From positions 1 to 50,566 of the forward strand of contig CACNAI010000006.1 in assembly GCA_902618335.1 (NCBI GenBank): a DNA stretch of 50,566 bases, given 5' to 3'. Shown here piece by piece: positions 1 to 9,301 of the stretch. The position numbers and the translations under genes are program-made. The notes under the pieces are model-generated. The model saw nothing but the letters and a program-made list of their open reading frames with translations. It did no database searches and was not told the DNA's origin. This DNA comes from an uncultured Prochlorococcus sp. (GTDB lineage: Bacteria; Cyanobacteriota; Cyanobacteriia; PCC-6307; Cyanobiaceae). Position 1 is the stretch's first letter. Each line of letters starts with the position of its first letter.

Positions 1-1
1 T

Positions 2-217
2 GAGAGAATAAACCAAGATTGGAAAATGCTTAAAAAAGGAGATCCATTATTTCTGGATAGCAAAGGAATAATTCACAAATATGACGGAGACCAATTGATT
101 TGGCCTGTTTTTATTGGAGAAGTCGCTTATAAGGAAAAAAATATTGCTATGAGCTACACAATAAAAGAGGTGATTTGTTCCAAAAAACAATGGGTTCAAG
201 AATTTGAAAGTCTTTAA
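2..217 (+). CDS. Aspartoacylase-like protein, C-terminal part (5' end off the window)
   Basis: The reading frame is open from the left edge through the ATG at 26 to the stop at 217, so this is the last 71 residues of a longer gene. The visible part, with GDPLFLD, QLIWPVFIGEVAYKEKNIA and a final aromatic stretch, resembles the C-terminus of the AstE/AspA zinc carboxypeptidase family (N-acyl-aspartate deacylases). The catalytic zinc site would lie upstream and cannot be seen. From memory, an aspartoacylase gene precedes psbA in Prochlorococcus, which supports the call. The exact substrate is unknown. Confidence 0.75.
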   Translation, partial: ERINQDWKMLKKGDPLFLDSKGIIHKYDGDQLIWPVFIGEVAYKEKNIAMSYTIKEVICSKKQWVQEFESL

Positions 218-276
218 ATTAAGAAACCAGAACAATAAATTGCTGGGAACTAATAAGGATTTTTTATTTAATAGAT

Positions 277-310
277 AAGTTTATTTAATATTAAATACTT
301 TTATTTTTTT
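277..310 (+). terminator. Weak AT-rich terminator-like hairpin after the aspartoacylase gene
   Basis: An AT-only inverted repeat (aagt-tt-atttaat / attaaat-actt) is followed by ttattttttt. It lies 60 nt after the stop at 217. The stem has no GC core, so it would be weak, and it could be chance in such AT-rich DNA. Confidence 0.3.
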
Positions 311-333
311 GCTAACTCTTAAACCTTAAAAAT

Positions 334-462
334 CTAAATTCTTTCACTCCAATAAATAACAGCTCCAAAAGCCTCTAATTGCAGTCTTCTATGCTTAGCC
401 TCTCTTAAGGAAACTACCTCCCTTGATCTTCTTCCGTTAAGAAGCCATTCGATTATGACCAA
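334..462 (-). CDS. Putative 42-residue small protein, antisense to the psbA upstream region
   Basis: A TTG at 462 opens a 42-codon frame that ends with TAG at 334. A Shine-Dalgarno-like gagga sits about 6 nt upstream of the TTG, and an in-frame TGA stands four codons before it, so the start is well bounded. The product begins MVIIEWLLNGRRSREVVSLR and ends GAVIYWSERI. It is rich in Arg and Glu, with hydrophobic ends and an amphipathic helix-like middle. This is unlike the Lys/Asn/Ile/Leu-rich noise that random frames give in DNA this AT-rich. I do not know its function. It lies between the aspartoacylase gene and psbA, transcribed away from psbA. Alternative: a chance frame or a decayed remnant. 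Confidence 0.5.
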   Translation of the reverse strand: MVIIEWLLNGRRSREVVSLREAKHRRLQLEAFGAVIYWSERI

Positions 463-552
463 GTTGAATCCTCAATAACAAAGAAAATCTTAAGCCATGG
501 AAGTTCTTTTCTTCTATTTTCCAAAAAATAAGTTTACTTAAAGAAAAAATAA

Positions 553-583
553 TTACACATTTTTAACGATTTTGGTTTAAAAT
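553..583 (+). promoter_or_regulatory. Candidate psbA promoter
   Basis: TTACAC (553-558) and TAAAAT (578-583) are 19 nt apart, and the second precedes the structured leader by a few bases. This is a pattern match only; no start site is known from the sequence. Confidence 0.3.
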
Positions 584-587
584 CATC

Positions 588-635
588 GAAGCGGAATATA
601 TTTTCCGTTTTTATTTACACGTCTCATTTAGAGAC
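588..635 (+). promoter_or_regulatory. psbA leader with two stem-loops
   Basis: The first stem-loop is centred on cggaa (592-596) and ttccg (603-607) around a tatatt loop, and extends outward with A-T and G-T pairs. The second is a perfect 5-bp stem, gtctc (621-625) and gagac (631-635), around attta. The second stem ends 15 nt before the psbA ATG, where ribosomes load, and no strong Shine-Dalgarno sequence is visible. Structured psbA leaders affect mRNA stability and translation in cyanobacteria and chloroplasts; a role here is inferred. Confidence 0.4.
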
Positions 636-650
636 ATACTTTACGAACTC

Positions 651-1733
651 ATGACAACTATTCAGCAGCAGCGTTCTTCGCTGTTAAAAGGTTGGCCACA
701 GTTTTGTGAGTGGGTAACATCAACTAACAACAGAATTTATGTTGGTTGGTTTGGCGTCTTAATGATCCCATGCCTACTTACAGCAGCGGCTTGCTTCATC
801 GTTGCATTCATCGCAGCACCACCAGTAGACATCGACGGAATTAGAGAGCCAGTTGCTGGTTCATTCCTATACGGAAACAACATCATCTCAGGTGCAGTTG
901 TTCCTTCATCTAACGCTATTGGCCTACACTTCTACCCAATTTGGGAAGCAGCTACTGTAGATGAGTGGTTATACAACGGTGGTCCTTACCAGCTTGTAAT
1001 TTTCCACTTCCTAATTGGTATTTCAGCATACATGGGAAGACAGTGGGAGCTTTCATACCGTTTAGGTATGCGTCCTTGGATCTGTGTTGCATACTCTGCA
1101 CCAGTTTCAGCAGCTTTCGCAGTATTTCTTGTATACCCATTCGGTCAAGGTTCATTCTCTGACGGAATGCCTCTAGGTATTTCTGGAACATTCAACTTCA
1201 TGTTTGTTTTCCAGGCAGAGCACAACATTCTTATGCACCCATTCCATATGGCTGGTGTTGCTGGTATGTTCGGAGGATCTTTATTCTCAGCTATGCACGG
1301 TTCACTTGTTACTTCATCTCTAATCAGAGAAACAACTGAGACAGAGTCTCAGAACTATGGTTACAAGTTCGGACAAGAAGAAGAAACATATAACATCGTT
1401 GCAGCTCATGGCTACTTCGGTCGTTTGATCTTCCAATATGCAAGTTTCAACAACAGCAGAAGTCTTCACTTCTTCCTAGCTGTATTCCCAGTTGTTTGTG
1501 TATGGTTAACTTCAATGGGTATCTGCACAATGGCATTCAACCTTAACGGTTTCAACTTCAACCAGTCAGTTGTTGATGCAAACGGTAAGATTGTTCCTAC
1601 ATGGGGTGACGTTCTTAACAGAGCAAACCTAGGTATGGAAGTAATGCACGAGCGTAACGCTCACAACTTCCCACTTGATCTAGCAGCAGCTGAGTCTACA
1701 ACAGTAGCTCTTTCAGCTCCAGCTATCGGTTAA
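651..1733 (+). CDS. psbA: Photosystem II reaction-centre protein D1
   Basis: The 360-residue product is a full-length D1, the PSII core subunit that carries the manganese-cluster ligands, the redox tyrosine and the QB site. Family blocks run throughout: [72 protein letters not shown], and [15 protein letters not shown] near the C-terminus. The last 15 residues after LDLA form the extension that CtpA normally removes. The residue equivalent to Synechocystis position 130 is Gln, the form associated there with low-light D1. Codon use is cleaner and GC-richer than in neighbouring genes, as expected for very high expression. It is the only D1 gene in the window and has its own terminator. Confidence 0.99.
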   Translation: MTTIQQQRSSLLKGWPQFCEWVTSTNNRIYVGWFGVLMIPCLLTAAACFIVAFIAAPPVDIDGIREPVAGSFLYGNNIISGAVVPSSNAIGLHFYPIWEAATVDEWLYNGGPYQLVIFHFLIGISAYMGRQWELSYRLGMRPWICVAYSAPVSAAFAVFLVYPFGQGSFSDGMPLGISGTFNFMFVFQAEHNILMHPFHMAGVAGMFGGSLFSAMHGSLVTSSLIRETTETESQNYGYKFGQEEETYNIVAAHGYFGRLIFQYASFNNSRSLHFFLAVFPVVCVWLTSMGICTMAFNLNGFNFNQSVVDANGKIVPTWGDVLNRANLGMEVMHERNAHNFPLDLAAAESTTVALSAPAIG

Positions 1734-1755
1734 GCTTAAAGTTCTTAAATTTATA

Positions 1756-1781
1756 AGCCCCCTTTTCGGGGGCTTTTTTTT
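1756..1781 (+). terminator. Strong intrinsic terminator of psbA
   Basis: A perfect 7-bp stem, agccccc / gggggct, with a ttttc loop is followed by a run of eight T. It starts 23 nt after the psbA stop and should isolate psbA from aroC. Confidence 0.93.
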
Positions 1782-1809
1782 GTTTAATTTTCAATTGGTT
1801 TCATATAAT
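1780..1809 (+). promoter_or_regulatory. Candidate aroC promoter
   Basis: TTGTTT (1780-1785) and a consensus TATAAT (1804-1809) are 18 nt apart. They lie just after the psbA terminator and 33 nt before the aroC start. Confidence 0.45.
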
Positions 1810-1841
1810 GTTTATATATAGATAAAACATTTGATATTTCT

Positions 1842-2939
1842 ATGAGTAGTAGTTTTGGAAAAATTTTTCGTGTTAGTACTTTTGGAGAATCACATGGTGG
1901 TGCAGTAGGAGTTATCCTTGATGGATGTCCCCCAAAGTTAAAAGTAGATATAAAGCTGATACAAAATGAATTAGATAGGCGTAGACCTGGTCAAAGTGAC
2001 ATTACAACACCTAGAAATGAAGAGGATAAAATTGAAATATTAAGTGGAATAAAGGAAGGGTTAACACTTGGAACTCCAATAGCGATGTTGGTAAGAAATA
2101 AGGATCAAAGACCAGGAGATTATGATAATTTGGAGCAAGTATTTAGACCTTCTCATGCAGATGGAGCATATCATCTGAAATATGGAATTCAGGCAAGTTC
2201 TGGTGGTGGAAGAGCCTCTGCAAGAGAAACAATTGGGAGAGTAGCTGCTGGTGCTGTAGCAAAACAATTATTAAAAAACTTTTGTAACACTGAAATACTA
2301 TCTTGGGTAAAGCGTATACATGATATTGATTCAGATATAAATAAAGAAAAGATTTCTCTCAAAAAAATAGATTCTAATATTGTTAGATGTCCTGATGAAC
2401 AGGTATCAGCAGAAATGATAAAGAGAATTAAGCAATTAAAGAGTCAAGGAGACTCTTGTGGCGGTGTTATTGAATGTCTTGTAAGAAATGTTCCTTCTGG
2501 TCTTGGAATGCCTGTTTTTGATAAATTAGAAGCTGATTTAGCGAAGGCTTTGATGTCTTTGCCTGCCACGAAAGGCTTTGAAATAGGTTCAGGTTTCTCT
2601 GGAACTTATTTGAAAGGAAGCGAACATAATGATGCCTTCATTAAATCTGATGATATTAGGAAGTTAAGAACAATATCTAATAATTCAGGCGGTATCCAGG
2701 GAGGAATAAGTAATGGCGAAAATATTGAGATGAAGATAGCTTTTAAACCTACAGCAACTATTGGGAAAGAACAGAAAACAGTGAATGCTGAAGGAAAAGA
2801 AGTTTTGATGAAAGCAAAAGGGAGACATGATCCATGTGTTCTACCAAGAGCTGTTCCTATGGTTGATGCTATGGTGGCTTTAGTACTTGCAGACCATTTA
2901 CTTTTGAATCAAGCTCAATGTGGCTTAATCGATAATTAG
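1842..2939 (+). CDS. aroC: Chorismate synthase
   Basis: It makes chorismate from EPSP, the last shikimate-pathway step before aromatic amino acids and related compounds, and uses reduced FMN. The 365-residue product starts with [15 protein letters not shown], the family's first signature. RRPGQSDI near residue 50, [20 protein letters not shown] near 125 and [14 protein letters not shown] near the end are the other conserved blocks. Length is normal for a bacterial AroC. It stands alone on the plus strand between the psbA terminator and the eda remnant. Confidence 0.97.
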   Translation: MSSSFGKIFRVSTFGESHGGAVGVILDGCPPKLKVDIKLIQNELDRRRPGQSDITTPRNEEDKIEILSGIKEGLTLGTPIAMLVRNKDQRPGDYDNLEQVFRPSHADGAYHLKYGIQASSGGGRASARETIGRVAAGAVAKQLLKNFCNTEILSWVKRIHDIDSDINKEKISLKKIDSNIVRCPDEQVSAEMIKRIKQLKSQGDSCGGVIECLVRNVPSGLGMPVFDKLEADLAKALMSLPATKGFEIGSGFSGTYLKGSEHNDAFIKSDDIRKLRTISNNSGGIQGGISNGENIEMKIAFKPTATIGKEQKTVNAEGKEVLMKAKGRHDPCVLPRAVPMVDAMVALVLADHLLLNQAQCGLIDN

Positions 2940-3430
2940 TAGTTTTTTAAATAAATTATATTTATTTTTGATTTAATTATTTTTGAGCCATTCATATATT
3001 TTTGGATCAAATTTTTTTTAATAATCCCTTTATCTCCAATCACGATTGCTTTATATCCTAAAGATTTATAAGTTTTTACATCATTGATTGATAGGCCTCC
3101 AGCAGTAATGAAATCAATACTTTAAAAGTTGAGTATATTTATGGAACAAGCTTTATTTTTAATCAATCTTCTATTGATTGCTTATTAACTATGGAGGCAG
3201 AGACTAAATTAATTCTTGGAAAATTGAGTTTGATTTCGGGTGTAAAATCCAACTGCTTTTTCGGTGTTTGACCAACTTATTTCAATATTCTTTAATCATA
3301 ATTTTACTAAGCTTTCTAATTCTTGAAAAAATGAATTTCTTATAGAAGTATTTGATTAAATACTATCTTTCTGTTTTACGAGTATAAAAAAAAATTCTTT
3401 TAGCAGAAAATCATAGCAAGAGTCTTTTGT
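2936..3430 (-). pseudogene. eda: Decayed KDPG aldolase (eda-like) gene
   Basis: Pieces of one protein appear in different minus-strand frames. From about 3295 down to 3239 one reads IEISWSNTEKAVGFYT. From 3240 to about 3166 another frame reads NFPRINLVSASIVNKQSIED and then meets TGA. From about 3118 to 2980 a third reads DFITAGGLSINDVK, then GYKAIVIGDKG. These match in order the strand-2, strand-3 and C-terminal phosphate-site regions of KDPG/KHG aldolases (compare E. coli FCPTGGIS). Only some 50 nt separate the second and third pieces, so the section with the Schiff-base lysine is deleted. Frameshifts, stops and the deletion make it non-functional. An upstream frame-broken remnant reaches about 3430, but its edge is vague. 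Confidence 0.75.
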
Positions 3431-3458
3431 ATTGTTCATTAAATATTTATTTTTTAAT

Positions 3459-5312
3459 CTAGATATAATTAGCTACTTTAACTTCTGATCGGTTGAGCAA
3501 ATCTTGGATATCTTCTGTATCTATAGTTTCTCTTTCAATTAGCATGTGAGCCATTTCGTCAAGAACACTTCTATTATCTGTTAACACTTTTGTAGCTCTC
3601 TTATAGGCAACATCAACAAGTTCTGAAACTTCTACATCAATTGTTGCTGCTGTGTCTTCAGAGAAGTCTCTTGTAGAACTCATATCTCTTCCGAGAAACA
3701 TTCCACCTTGAGATTGACCTAGAGCAACTGGACCTATTTTGTCACTCATACCAAATTTAGTGATCATTTGTCTTGCCACATTTGCAACTTGTTGTAAATC
3801 GTTTGAAGCTCCGGTTGTTACCTCTTCTTCACCATAAACTATTTCTTCAGCAACTCTTCCACCAAGAGCTACAGCCATTTGATTTTGAAGGTAAGAACGA
3901 GAGTAAAGGCCAGATTCCATTCTTTCTTCACTTGGAGTAAAGAAGGTTAAACCTCCAGCTTGACCTCTAGGAATTATTGAAACTTTTGCTACTGGATCAT
4001 AATCAGGCATTAATGCTCCAACGAGTGCATGTCCAGCTTCGTGATAAGCAACTAATTCTTTTTTCTTATCACTTATGACTCTATCTTTCTTTTCTGGACC
4101 TGCCATAACTCTTTCAATGGCATCACCGACTTCATCATTACTTACTTTATCTAAATCTTTTCTAGCTGCTAGTATTGCTGCTTCATTTAAAAGATTAGCT
4201 AAATCTGCACCAGTAAATCCGGGTGTTCTTCTAGCAACTTTATCTAAATCTACATCTTTTGAAAGAGTTTTATCTTTAGCATGAACATTTAATATTTGTA
4301 GTCTTCCAGCGTAATCTGGTCTATCTACTGTTACCTGTCTATCGAATCTTCCAGGGCGCATTAAAGCTGAGTCTAAGACATCTGGTCTGTTGGTGGCAGC
4401 AACTATTATTATTCCTGAATTACCTTCGAAACCATCCATTTCGGTTAGGAGTTGATTTAATGTTTGTTCTCTTTCGTCATTTCCTCCCCCCATACCAGCA
4501 CCTCTTTGTCTTCCAACTGCATCTATTTCGTCAATGAAAACGATACAAGGAGCATTCTTTTTAGCTTGTTCAAAAAGATCTCTAACTCTACTAGCTCCAA
4601 CTCCTACAAACATCTCCACAAATTCTGAACCAGATATTGAGAAAAAAGGTACACCTGCTTCTCCTGCTACTGCTTTTGCTAACAATGTTTTTCCTGTACC
4701 AGGAGGGCCAACAAGAAGAACTCCTTTTGGAATTTTTGCTCCGACTGCAGTAAATCTATCTGGGCTCTTAAGAAAATCTACAACTTCTGTGAGTTCTAAT
4801 TTCGCACCTTCAACACCTGCAACATCTGAAAAGGTTACTTGTGTAGATGGTTCCATTTGGAGTCTAGCCTTGCTTTTGCCAAAACTCATGGCAGGGTTAC
4901 CACCTCCAGCATTCCCACTTTGGGATCTTCTGAAAAGAAAAAATAGGCCTCCAATCAAAAGTACTGGGAAAATCAAGCTGCTTACAGCCTGTTGCCATGG
5001 ATTGGCTAATTTTGTGGGAGTTACAGCTATATCTACATTATTCTCAGTAAGTATTTTTAATAAATCTTTGTCAGGGGCTAAATTTACCTCAGATCTGCTC
5101 CCATCATTTTCAACAACTTGAGCTGTGGCATTATCTGGAGATATCAGGACTCTACTGATTTCTTTATCTTGGACTGACTCTATAAAATCACTATATCTCA
5201 AGGTTTTTGTAGAACTTTCAGTACTAGGTTTATCAAAAACTGAAGTACCAATAAAAATTACAGTAATTACAGCTAGAACATAAAGTCCTACGTTTCTCCA
5301 ACGTTTGTTCAC
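3459..5312 (-). CDS. ftsH: Thylakoid-type ATP-dependent zinc metalloprotease FtsH
   Basis: A 617-residue membrane-anchored AAA+ protease that pulls out and degrades membrane proteins. There is one N-terminal membrane segment (about residues 7-24), a periplasmic/lumenal domain, and a second membrane segment near 108-127. The AAA+ module has Walker A GPPGTGKT (202-209), Walker B VFIDEID (258-264) and the second region of homology starting [20 protein letters not shown] (306-325). The zinc site HEAGH is at 424-428. The C-terminal [10 protein letters not shown] resembles FtsH2-type proteins, which act in replacement of damaged D1 in Synechocystis, but which paralogue this is cannot be settled from one sequence. 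Confidence 0.96.
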   Translation of the reverse strand: MNKRWRNVGLYVLAVITVIFIGTSVFDKPSTESSTKTLRYSDFIESVQDKEISRVLISPDNATAQVVENDGSRSEVNLAPDKDLLKILTENNVDIAVTPTKLANPWQQAVSSLIFPVLLIGGLFFLFRRSQSGNAGGGNPAMSFGKSKARLQMEPSTQVTFSDVAGVEGAKLELTEVVDFLKSPDRFTAVGAKIPKGVLLVGPPGTGKTLLAKAVAGEAGVPFFSISGSEFVEMFVGVGASRVRDLFEQAKKNAPCIVFIDEIDAVGRQRGAGMGGGNDEREQTLNQLLTEMDGFEGNSGIIIVAATNRPDVLDSALMRPGRFDRQVTVDRPDYAGRLQILNVHAKDKTLSKDVDLDKVARRTPGFTGADLANLLNEAAILAARKDLDKVSNDEVGDAIERVMAGPEKKDRVISDKKKELVAYHEAGHALVGALMPDYDPVAKVSIIPRGQAGGLTFFTPSEERMESGLYSRSYLQNQMAVALGGRVAEEIVYGEEEVTTGASNDLQQVANVARQMITKFGMSDKIGPVALGQSQGGMFLGRDMSSTRDFSEDTAATIDVEVSELVDVAYKRATKVLTDNRSVLDEMAHMLIERETIDTEDIQDLLNRSEVKVANYI

Positions 5313-5359
5313 AATAAAAAAATCTTTAATAAATCTATAATACTAATAATAAAACAATA

Positions 5360-6535
5360 TTAAGAGCGTCTCAGAACATCTACTACACTTTTGAATGCAA
5401 ACCATTCAGGAATTGGTTCTCCATTCCTCAATTTCTTTCTAAATTCAGTACCACTAAGTTTCATAATTTCATAATTAAATTCTTTAGCTTCTTCAGCTGT
5501 TATATATCCTTTTTCCTTTGTATAAACTAAATTTTTTGAAGGAACAGTTTGCATCATCAATTCATCTGCACACTTATTCGCAAAATTCTGGGCGTCATAT
5601 GGGCCATAAAAATCTTCACCAGTCGATGATGACTTACAACCAGCCATATCTCTACCAATAATAAAATGGGTGCAGCCATAATTTCTTCTTATTATCATAT
5701 GTTGAAGAGCTTCTCTTGGCCCTGCCATATGCATTGAATAAGGTAAAAAAGCCCATTTTATTCTTTTATCAGATATTTCTTCTTCTAATTCTTTATAGGT
5801 CAAATATCTAACTTTTCCAGGGATATCATCTTGTTGAGTTGGCCCACAAGTTGGATGAACTAAAACAACTGAATTGGAGGAGACATTATCTGAGAGTAAG
5901 GCATTAGTAAATAATTCATAATGTGCTCTATGAATTGGATTTCTGCATTGAAATGCAACCACATCATGATTTGATGGCAGTGTAGATCTAACTTCTTCTG
6001 GTGTTTTGCAGGGGAATTCTCTAATTGGTAATTCGAAACCATAAACTCTTCCTCCTATATAAAATCTCCCTCTCTCGTTAAAAATCATCTTAACAGCAGG
6101 ATGATCTAAAGAATTAGTACCATAACAAAGTTTAGCTTCTAAGGATTTATCAGGCTCCCATTTAGAGCTAACTTCTAAAATTGCTATTTTTTGTTTTTTA
6201 TAAGTAAGCAATATTGTCTCTCCAGCTTTTACTTTTTCATTATTTGAATCAAAGACAATGGGCAATCCAAAAAGTAACCCGTTTGTATCTCTATTATTCT
6301 TGATTACCGAATTGTAGTTATTTTCATCCATAAAACCTTCCAATGGAGAAAAAGCTCCAACCATCAAAAGTTCTACATCGCATGCATTTCTCTCGCTACA
6401 TTCAAACTCATAAGTAGCTTTAGAGATAAGATCATTTTTAAAGTTTTTATCTTTAATAATTAAATTTTTTAGTTCCCCTCCATAAGGCGGTATTAGTCCA
6501 TAAGTATCTGTTTTAGTTTTTTGTTGTAATTCCAT
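5360..6535 (-). CDS. sat: ATP sulfurylase (sulfate adenylyltransferase)
   Basis: It forms adenosine 5'-phosphosulfate from sulfate and ATP, the entry step of sulfate assimilation. The 391-residue protein has the N-terminal PUA-like domain with GAFSPLEGFM, then the catalytic domain with QCRNPIHRAHYELF (the HxxH nucleotide motif), VHPTCGPTQQDDIP and HFIIGRDMAGC. It ends with LSGTEFRKKLRNGEPIPEWF, typical of the single-domain bacterial and plastid form with no fused APS kinase. It lies 47 nt upstream of ftsH on the same strand. Confidence 0.96.
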   Translation of the reverse strand: MELQQKTKTDTYGLIPPYGGELKNLIIKDKNFKNDLISKATYEFECSERNACDVELLMVGAFSPLEGFMDENNYNSVIKNNRDTNGLLFGLPIVFDSNNEKVKAGETILLTYKKQKIAILEVSSKWEPDKSLEAKLCYGTNSLDHPAVKMIFNERGRFYIGGRVYGFELPIREFPCKTPEEVRSTLPSNHDVVAFQCRNPIHRAHYELFTNALLSDNVSSNSVVLVHPTCGPTQQDDIPGKVRYLTYKELEEEISDKRIKWAFLPYSMHMAGPREALQHMIIRRNYGCTHFIIGRDMAGCKSSSTGEDFYGPYDAQNFANKCADELMMQTVPSKNLVYTKEKGYITAEEAKEFNYEIMKLSGTEFRKKLRNGEPIPEWFAFKSVVDVLRRS

Positions 6536-6562
6536 TTTTTAAATTGGTAAAGAAAAATTTTG

Positions 6563-6594
6563 AAAAAAAAAGAGGGGTTTAACCCCCTTTTTTT
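6563..6594 (-). terminator. Intrinsic terminator of psbO
   Basis: On the minus strand, ggggt / acccc form a stem with a 3-nt loop, followed by a T run (the A tract at 6563-6571 on the plus strand). The T tract on the other side means it could also work in the other direction. It lies just after the psbO stop and before the start of sat. Confidence 0.8.
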
Positions 6595-6606
6595 CTTAAG
6601 TAGGAT

Positions 6607-7401
6607 TTATGCCTTTCTTCCGTAAAGCTCCCCAATTATTTTTACATCAAGTGGATCCTTTGAACCCATATCTGTATCTGAAGGTTGGATAGCTTCAAAA
6701 GTACCAGCAAATTCGTCTGTGTCAGAATCTACATTGTTGATTGAAAGAGTAATAACGCCAGTACCGTTTACATCAACTTTAATATTTTCTTTTGCAAGTT
6801 CTTCGTCATCTCCTCCTAATGCAACTAAACCTTGAGCATATTCAACACCAGTATTTTTAGCTCTTGCCTTAGGATCTAGAAAATCACCAGTTCTGTAGTT
6901 AGGTGTAAATGTTGAACCACTAAGCTCAGTACCTGGCTCAATAGATGAAGGTAAATCCGCTGTAAGATCTTTTGCTGAGAATGCAAATGGAACTTCTAAA
7001 CCACCAGGTGTTAACACAGTAATAAGTTGAAAATCAATTCCACCTTTTTCGGTGAAAGTTCCTGAATCTATATCTCCATAAACTTCTGTCACTGTGGTGT
7101 TATTTCTAGGACTAATAATTTTTGTAGAAACAAATTCTGCAGCTTTTCGTTTTGTCCCTGGAACTTTTACATAAACTTCTGTTGGATGCATGCATATTCC
7201 CTTAAGGCTATCCCCATTCCCTAGAGATATTGATCCGACAAGAGATGAGTCTAATGTAGGGCAATCATTAGCTTTTCCTGTATTAACAACATCTGTAAAT
7301 TGTGCATTTCCTCTTTCAGAAAAAGCAAATGTTTTAACAGGTACGAAAGCAAAAGTTATACAAATTGAAATAACAAAAGCTAAGAAAGAACGAATTCTCA
7401 T
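6607..7401 (-). CDS. psbO: PSII manganese-stabilising protein PsbO
   Basis: PsbO is the 33-kDa lumenal extrinsic subunit that shields the oxygen-evolving Mn cluster. I chose the ATG at 7401, which gives 264 residues starting MRIRSFLAFV. A hydrophobic signal segment follows, with a likely cleavage at VKTFA, as needed for export to the lumen. The frame is also open to an ATG at 7446, which would add 15 residues without improving the signal peptide. Family marks include CPTLDSS and KGICMHPTEVYVK, whose two Cys probably form the conserved disulfide, and GGIDFQLITVLTPGGLEVPF and GTFEAIQPSDTDMGSK. A terminator follows. Confidence 0.96.
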   Translation of the reverse strand: MRIRSFLAFVISICITFAFVPVKTFAFSERGNAQFTDVVNTGKANDCPTLDSSLVGSISLGNGDSLKGICMHPTEVYVKVPGTKRKAAEFVSTKIISPRNNTTVTEVYGDIDSGTFTEKGGIDFQLITVLTPGGLEVPFAFSAKDLTADLPSSIEPGTELSGSTFTPNYRTGDFLDPKARAKNTGVEYAQGLVALGGDDEELAKENIKVDVNGTGVITLSINNVDSDTDEFAGTFEAIQPSDTDMGSKDPLDVKIIGELYGRKA

Positions 7402-7616
7402 AATTAAAGTTGCAGTAAAGTTCTGTGACGATAGATTAAAGGTCATCTAATAAGTTCAGTACGGATATTACAAGGGAAAGGACCATAAAAGATAGGACTT
7501 TTAAATCCTCGAAACAACCCGTAGCTTTTTAGATTTTAAAAAACTGGAATTATTTTAAGCTATCACATTATTTTTAATGATTAAGATTACAAAAAAATAC
7601 AAATTAAAAAATTTTT

Positions 7617-8873
7617 TTATTTTTTTAATGAAATAATTTGGGTTATTAATTTATTTGCTAAATCAATTTTTGTTGTTTTTTTAATGTAGTGTTCCATATT
7701 TTTCGAATCGAACAGCCAACCTTCATTTTGTGCTAAAAAGCCAAATCCTTGGCCTTCAAGATCAATTGGATTTGCGAATAGATAATCACAACCCTTTTGA
7801 ATAATCTTTTCTTTAATTGTTATTCGTGCTTCTTCGATAGATCCTGTAAAAGCACAAAAGCCTACAAAAACTTGGTTATTTTTTTTTGATTTACTAATTG
7901 TTTTTAAAATATCTGGGACCAGCTCAAAGTTTTTATTCAAATGAGCATTAATTTTATTTTTTGGAATTTTAGCTGAAGTATCAGAGGTTAGTTTGAAATC
8001 AGATACTGCTGCATTCATGAAAAAATAATCGCAATTTGATATTTCATTATTAAGTGTCCTAATTAAATCAACACTAGTTTCAATTTCATATCTTTTTATT
8101 CCATCAGTAAGATGCTTATCGATTTTTAGAGGACCATGGACATATTTTACTTGTGCTCCTCTGAACCTTGCTACTTGAGAGAGAAGTAGGCCCATAGCTC
8201 CAGAACTTTTGTTAGTAATGTGTCTTGCCGCGTCAATTTTCTCTGAGGTACAACCTCCAGTTATTAAAATTTCTTTATTAAGTAAATCTTTGCGATATTC
8301 ATTTTGTTTATGCGAGGCTATAAATTCAAGAGCTAATTGGATTAGATCATTTGGGGCTATCTTACCGATGCCATTAGCATCACACGCTAAGAGGCCTTCG
8401 CTTGGTTGCAAAGATAAAACATTTTCGTAATTCTGTAAATTCTCATAATTTTTTTGGACAGCTTTATTTAGCCACATTTGTGTATTCATTGCTGGTGCAA
8501 CAATAATTGGCTTTATGTTTGCTATTAAGATGCTTGGGATCAATCCATCTGCATTTCCAGTTACCCATTTTGCTAATGTTGTCGCTGTTAAAGGCGCAAT
8601 GATTAAGATATCAGCCCAATTACTTAGTTCTATGTGAAGAGGTGTTGATTGACTATTGGACCATTGATCATTTTCTAAAATGCAAGGGTTTCTACTCAAA
8701 ATAGAGAGAGAAAGAGGCTTTATTAATTTTTCTGCATTTTTAGATAAAACGCATCTTATTTCATAATTTTCTTTCGTTAATTGGCTAACTAATAATGGAA
8801 TTCTTACAGCTGCAATACTACCCGTTATTAATAAAAGAACCTTTATTTTGGTGTCCTTAATTTTAGTTTTCAT
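7617..8873 (-). CDS. coaBC: Bifunctional phosphopantothenoylcysteine decarboxylase/synthetase
   Basis: CoaBC joins cysteine to 4'-phosphopantothenate and decarboxylates the product, two steps of coenzyme A synthesis. The 418 residues hold an N-terminal flavoprotein domain (LLLITGSIAAVRIP, then IIVAPAMNTQMW with the Asn of the PXMNXXMW motif, and GLLACDANGIGK). From about residue 200 follows the CTP-dependent synthetase domain (EILITGGCTSEKID, then KSSGAMG, with KIPKNKIN further on). Its start overlaps the small upstream gene by 11 nt, which suggests translational coupling. Confidence 0.95.
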   Translation of the reverse strand: MKTKIKDTKIKVLLLITGSIAAVRIPLLVSQLTKENYEIRCVLSKNAEKLIKPLSLSILSRNPCILENDQWSNSQSTPLHIELSNWADILIIAPLTATTLAKWVTGNADGLIPSILIANIKPIIVAPAMNTQMWLNKAVQKNYENLQNYENVLSLQPSEGLLACDANGIGKIAPNDLIQLALEFIASHKQNEYRKDLLNKEILITGGCTSEKIDAARHITNKSSGAMGLLLSQVARFRGAQVKYVHGPLKIDKHLTDGIKRYEIETSVDLIRTLNNEISNCDYFFMNAAVSDFKLTSDTSAKIPKNKINAHLNKNFELVPDILKTISKSKKNNQVFVGFCAFTGSIEEARITIKEKIIQKGCDYLFANPIDLEGQGFGFLAQNEGWLFDSKNMEHYIKKTTKIDLANKLITQIISLKK

Positions 8874-9084
8874 CGAAAGGTTCCTGATCGAGAAGATGGA
8901 TATAATTAGTTGTTAATTCAGGTCTATTAATTGCAAGAGCCCTCAGTAAGTGCCAGTCTTTTAAACCATCAAATGGACTATTATAGTTATCTTCTTCTAG
9001 CCTTTTAGCGAGCTCAAGGGTCATTTCTTCGTCAAACGAATTTACTAGTTCTTCATTTATTTGATTTTCAGAAATGAATTTCAT
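8863..9084 (-). CDS. DUF2555-type small conserved protein
   Basis: A 73-residue protein from the ATG at 9084; a TTG at 9099 would add five residues. The core LEEDNYNSPFDGLKDWHLLR followed by PELTTNYIHLLDQEPFDEN matches my memory of the cyanobacterial DUF2555 family. It is acidic and soluble, with no membrane segment or known catalytic motif. The 3' end overlaps the start of coaBC, so the two are probably co-transcribed. Function is unknown. Confidence 0.8.
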   Translation of the reverse strand: MKFISENQINEELVNSFDEEMTLELAKRLEEDNYNSPFDGLKDWHLLRALAINRPELTTNYIHLLDQEPFDEN

Positions 9085-9301
9085 CTTGTGAAAAGCCAAT
9101 ACACCCTAATAATAAAGCCTCAAGTAATTATTTAAAATTGATATAAATATTAAGTAAATATTTTCAAGGATATGGAAATTATCAATATTCAGAATCTTTT
9201 CAAATTGTTTTTACGTAATTTATCTTCATTCTCAATCATAAATATGCAAATTATCTTGATCAAAAATATATTTCTTAAAATAGTTATGTCTAGATTAAAT
9301 C

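Noticed and set aside
952-1191. 79-codon antisense frame inside psbA
   Set aside because: psbA has high-GC preferred codons that leave antisense frames open by chance; nothing recognisable in the product.
651-1733. psbA as a cyanophage-derived or prophage gene
   Set aside because: Flanking genes are ordinary host genes, gene order is typical for Prochlorococcus, and no phage gene is nearby.
4534-5121. Long antisense frame (195 codons) opposite ftsH
   Set aside because: It is the reverse of the conserved FtsH AAA+ region, where codon bias leaves the antisense frame open. The product shows no family features.
8863-9099. DUF2555 protein starting at TTG 9099
   Set aside because: The ATG at 9084 is five codons downstream and keeps the whole conserved part; the first five residues add nothing recognisable.
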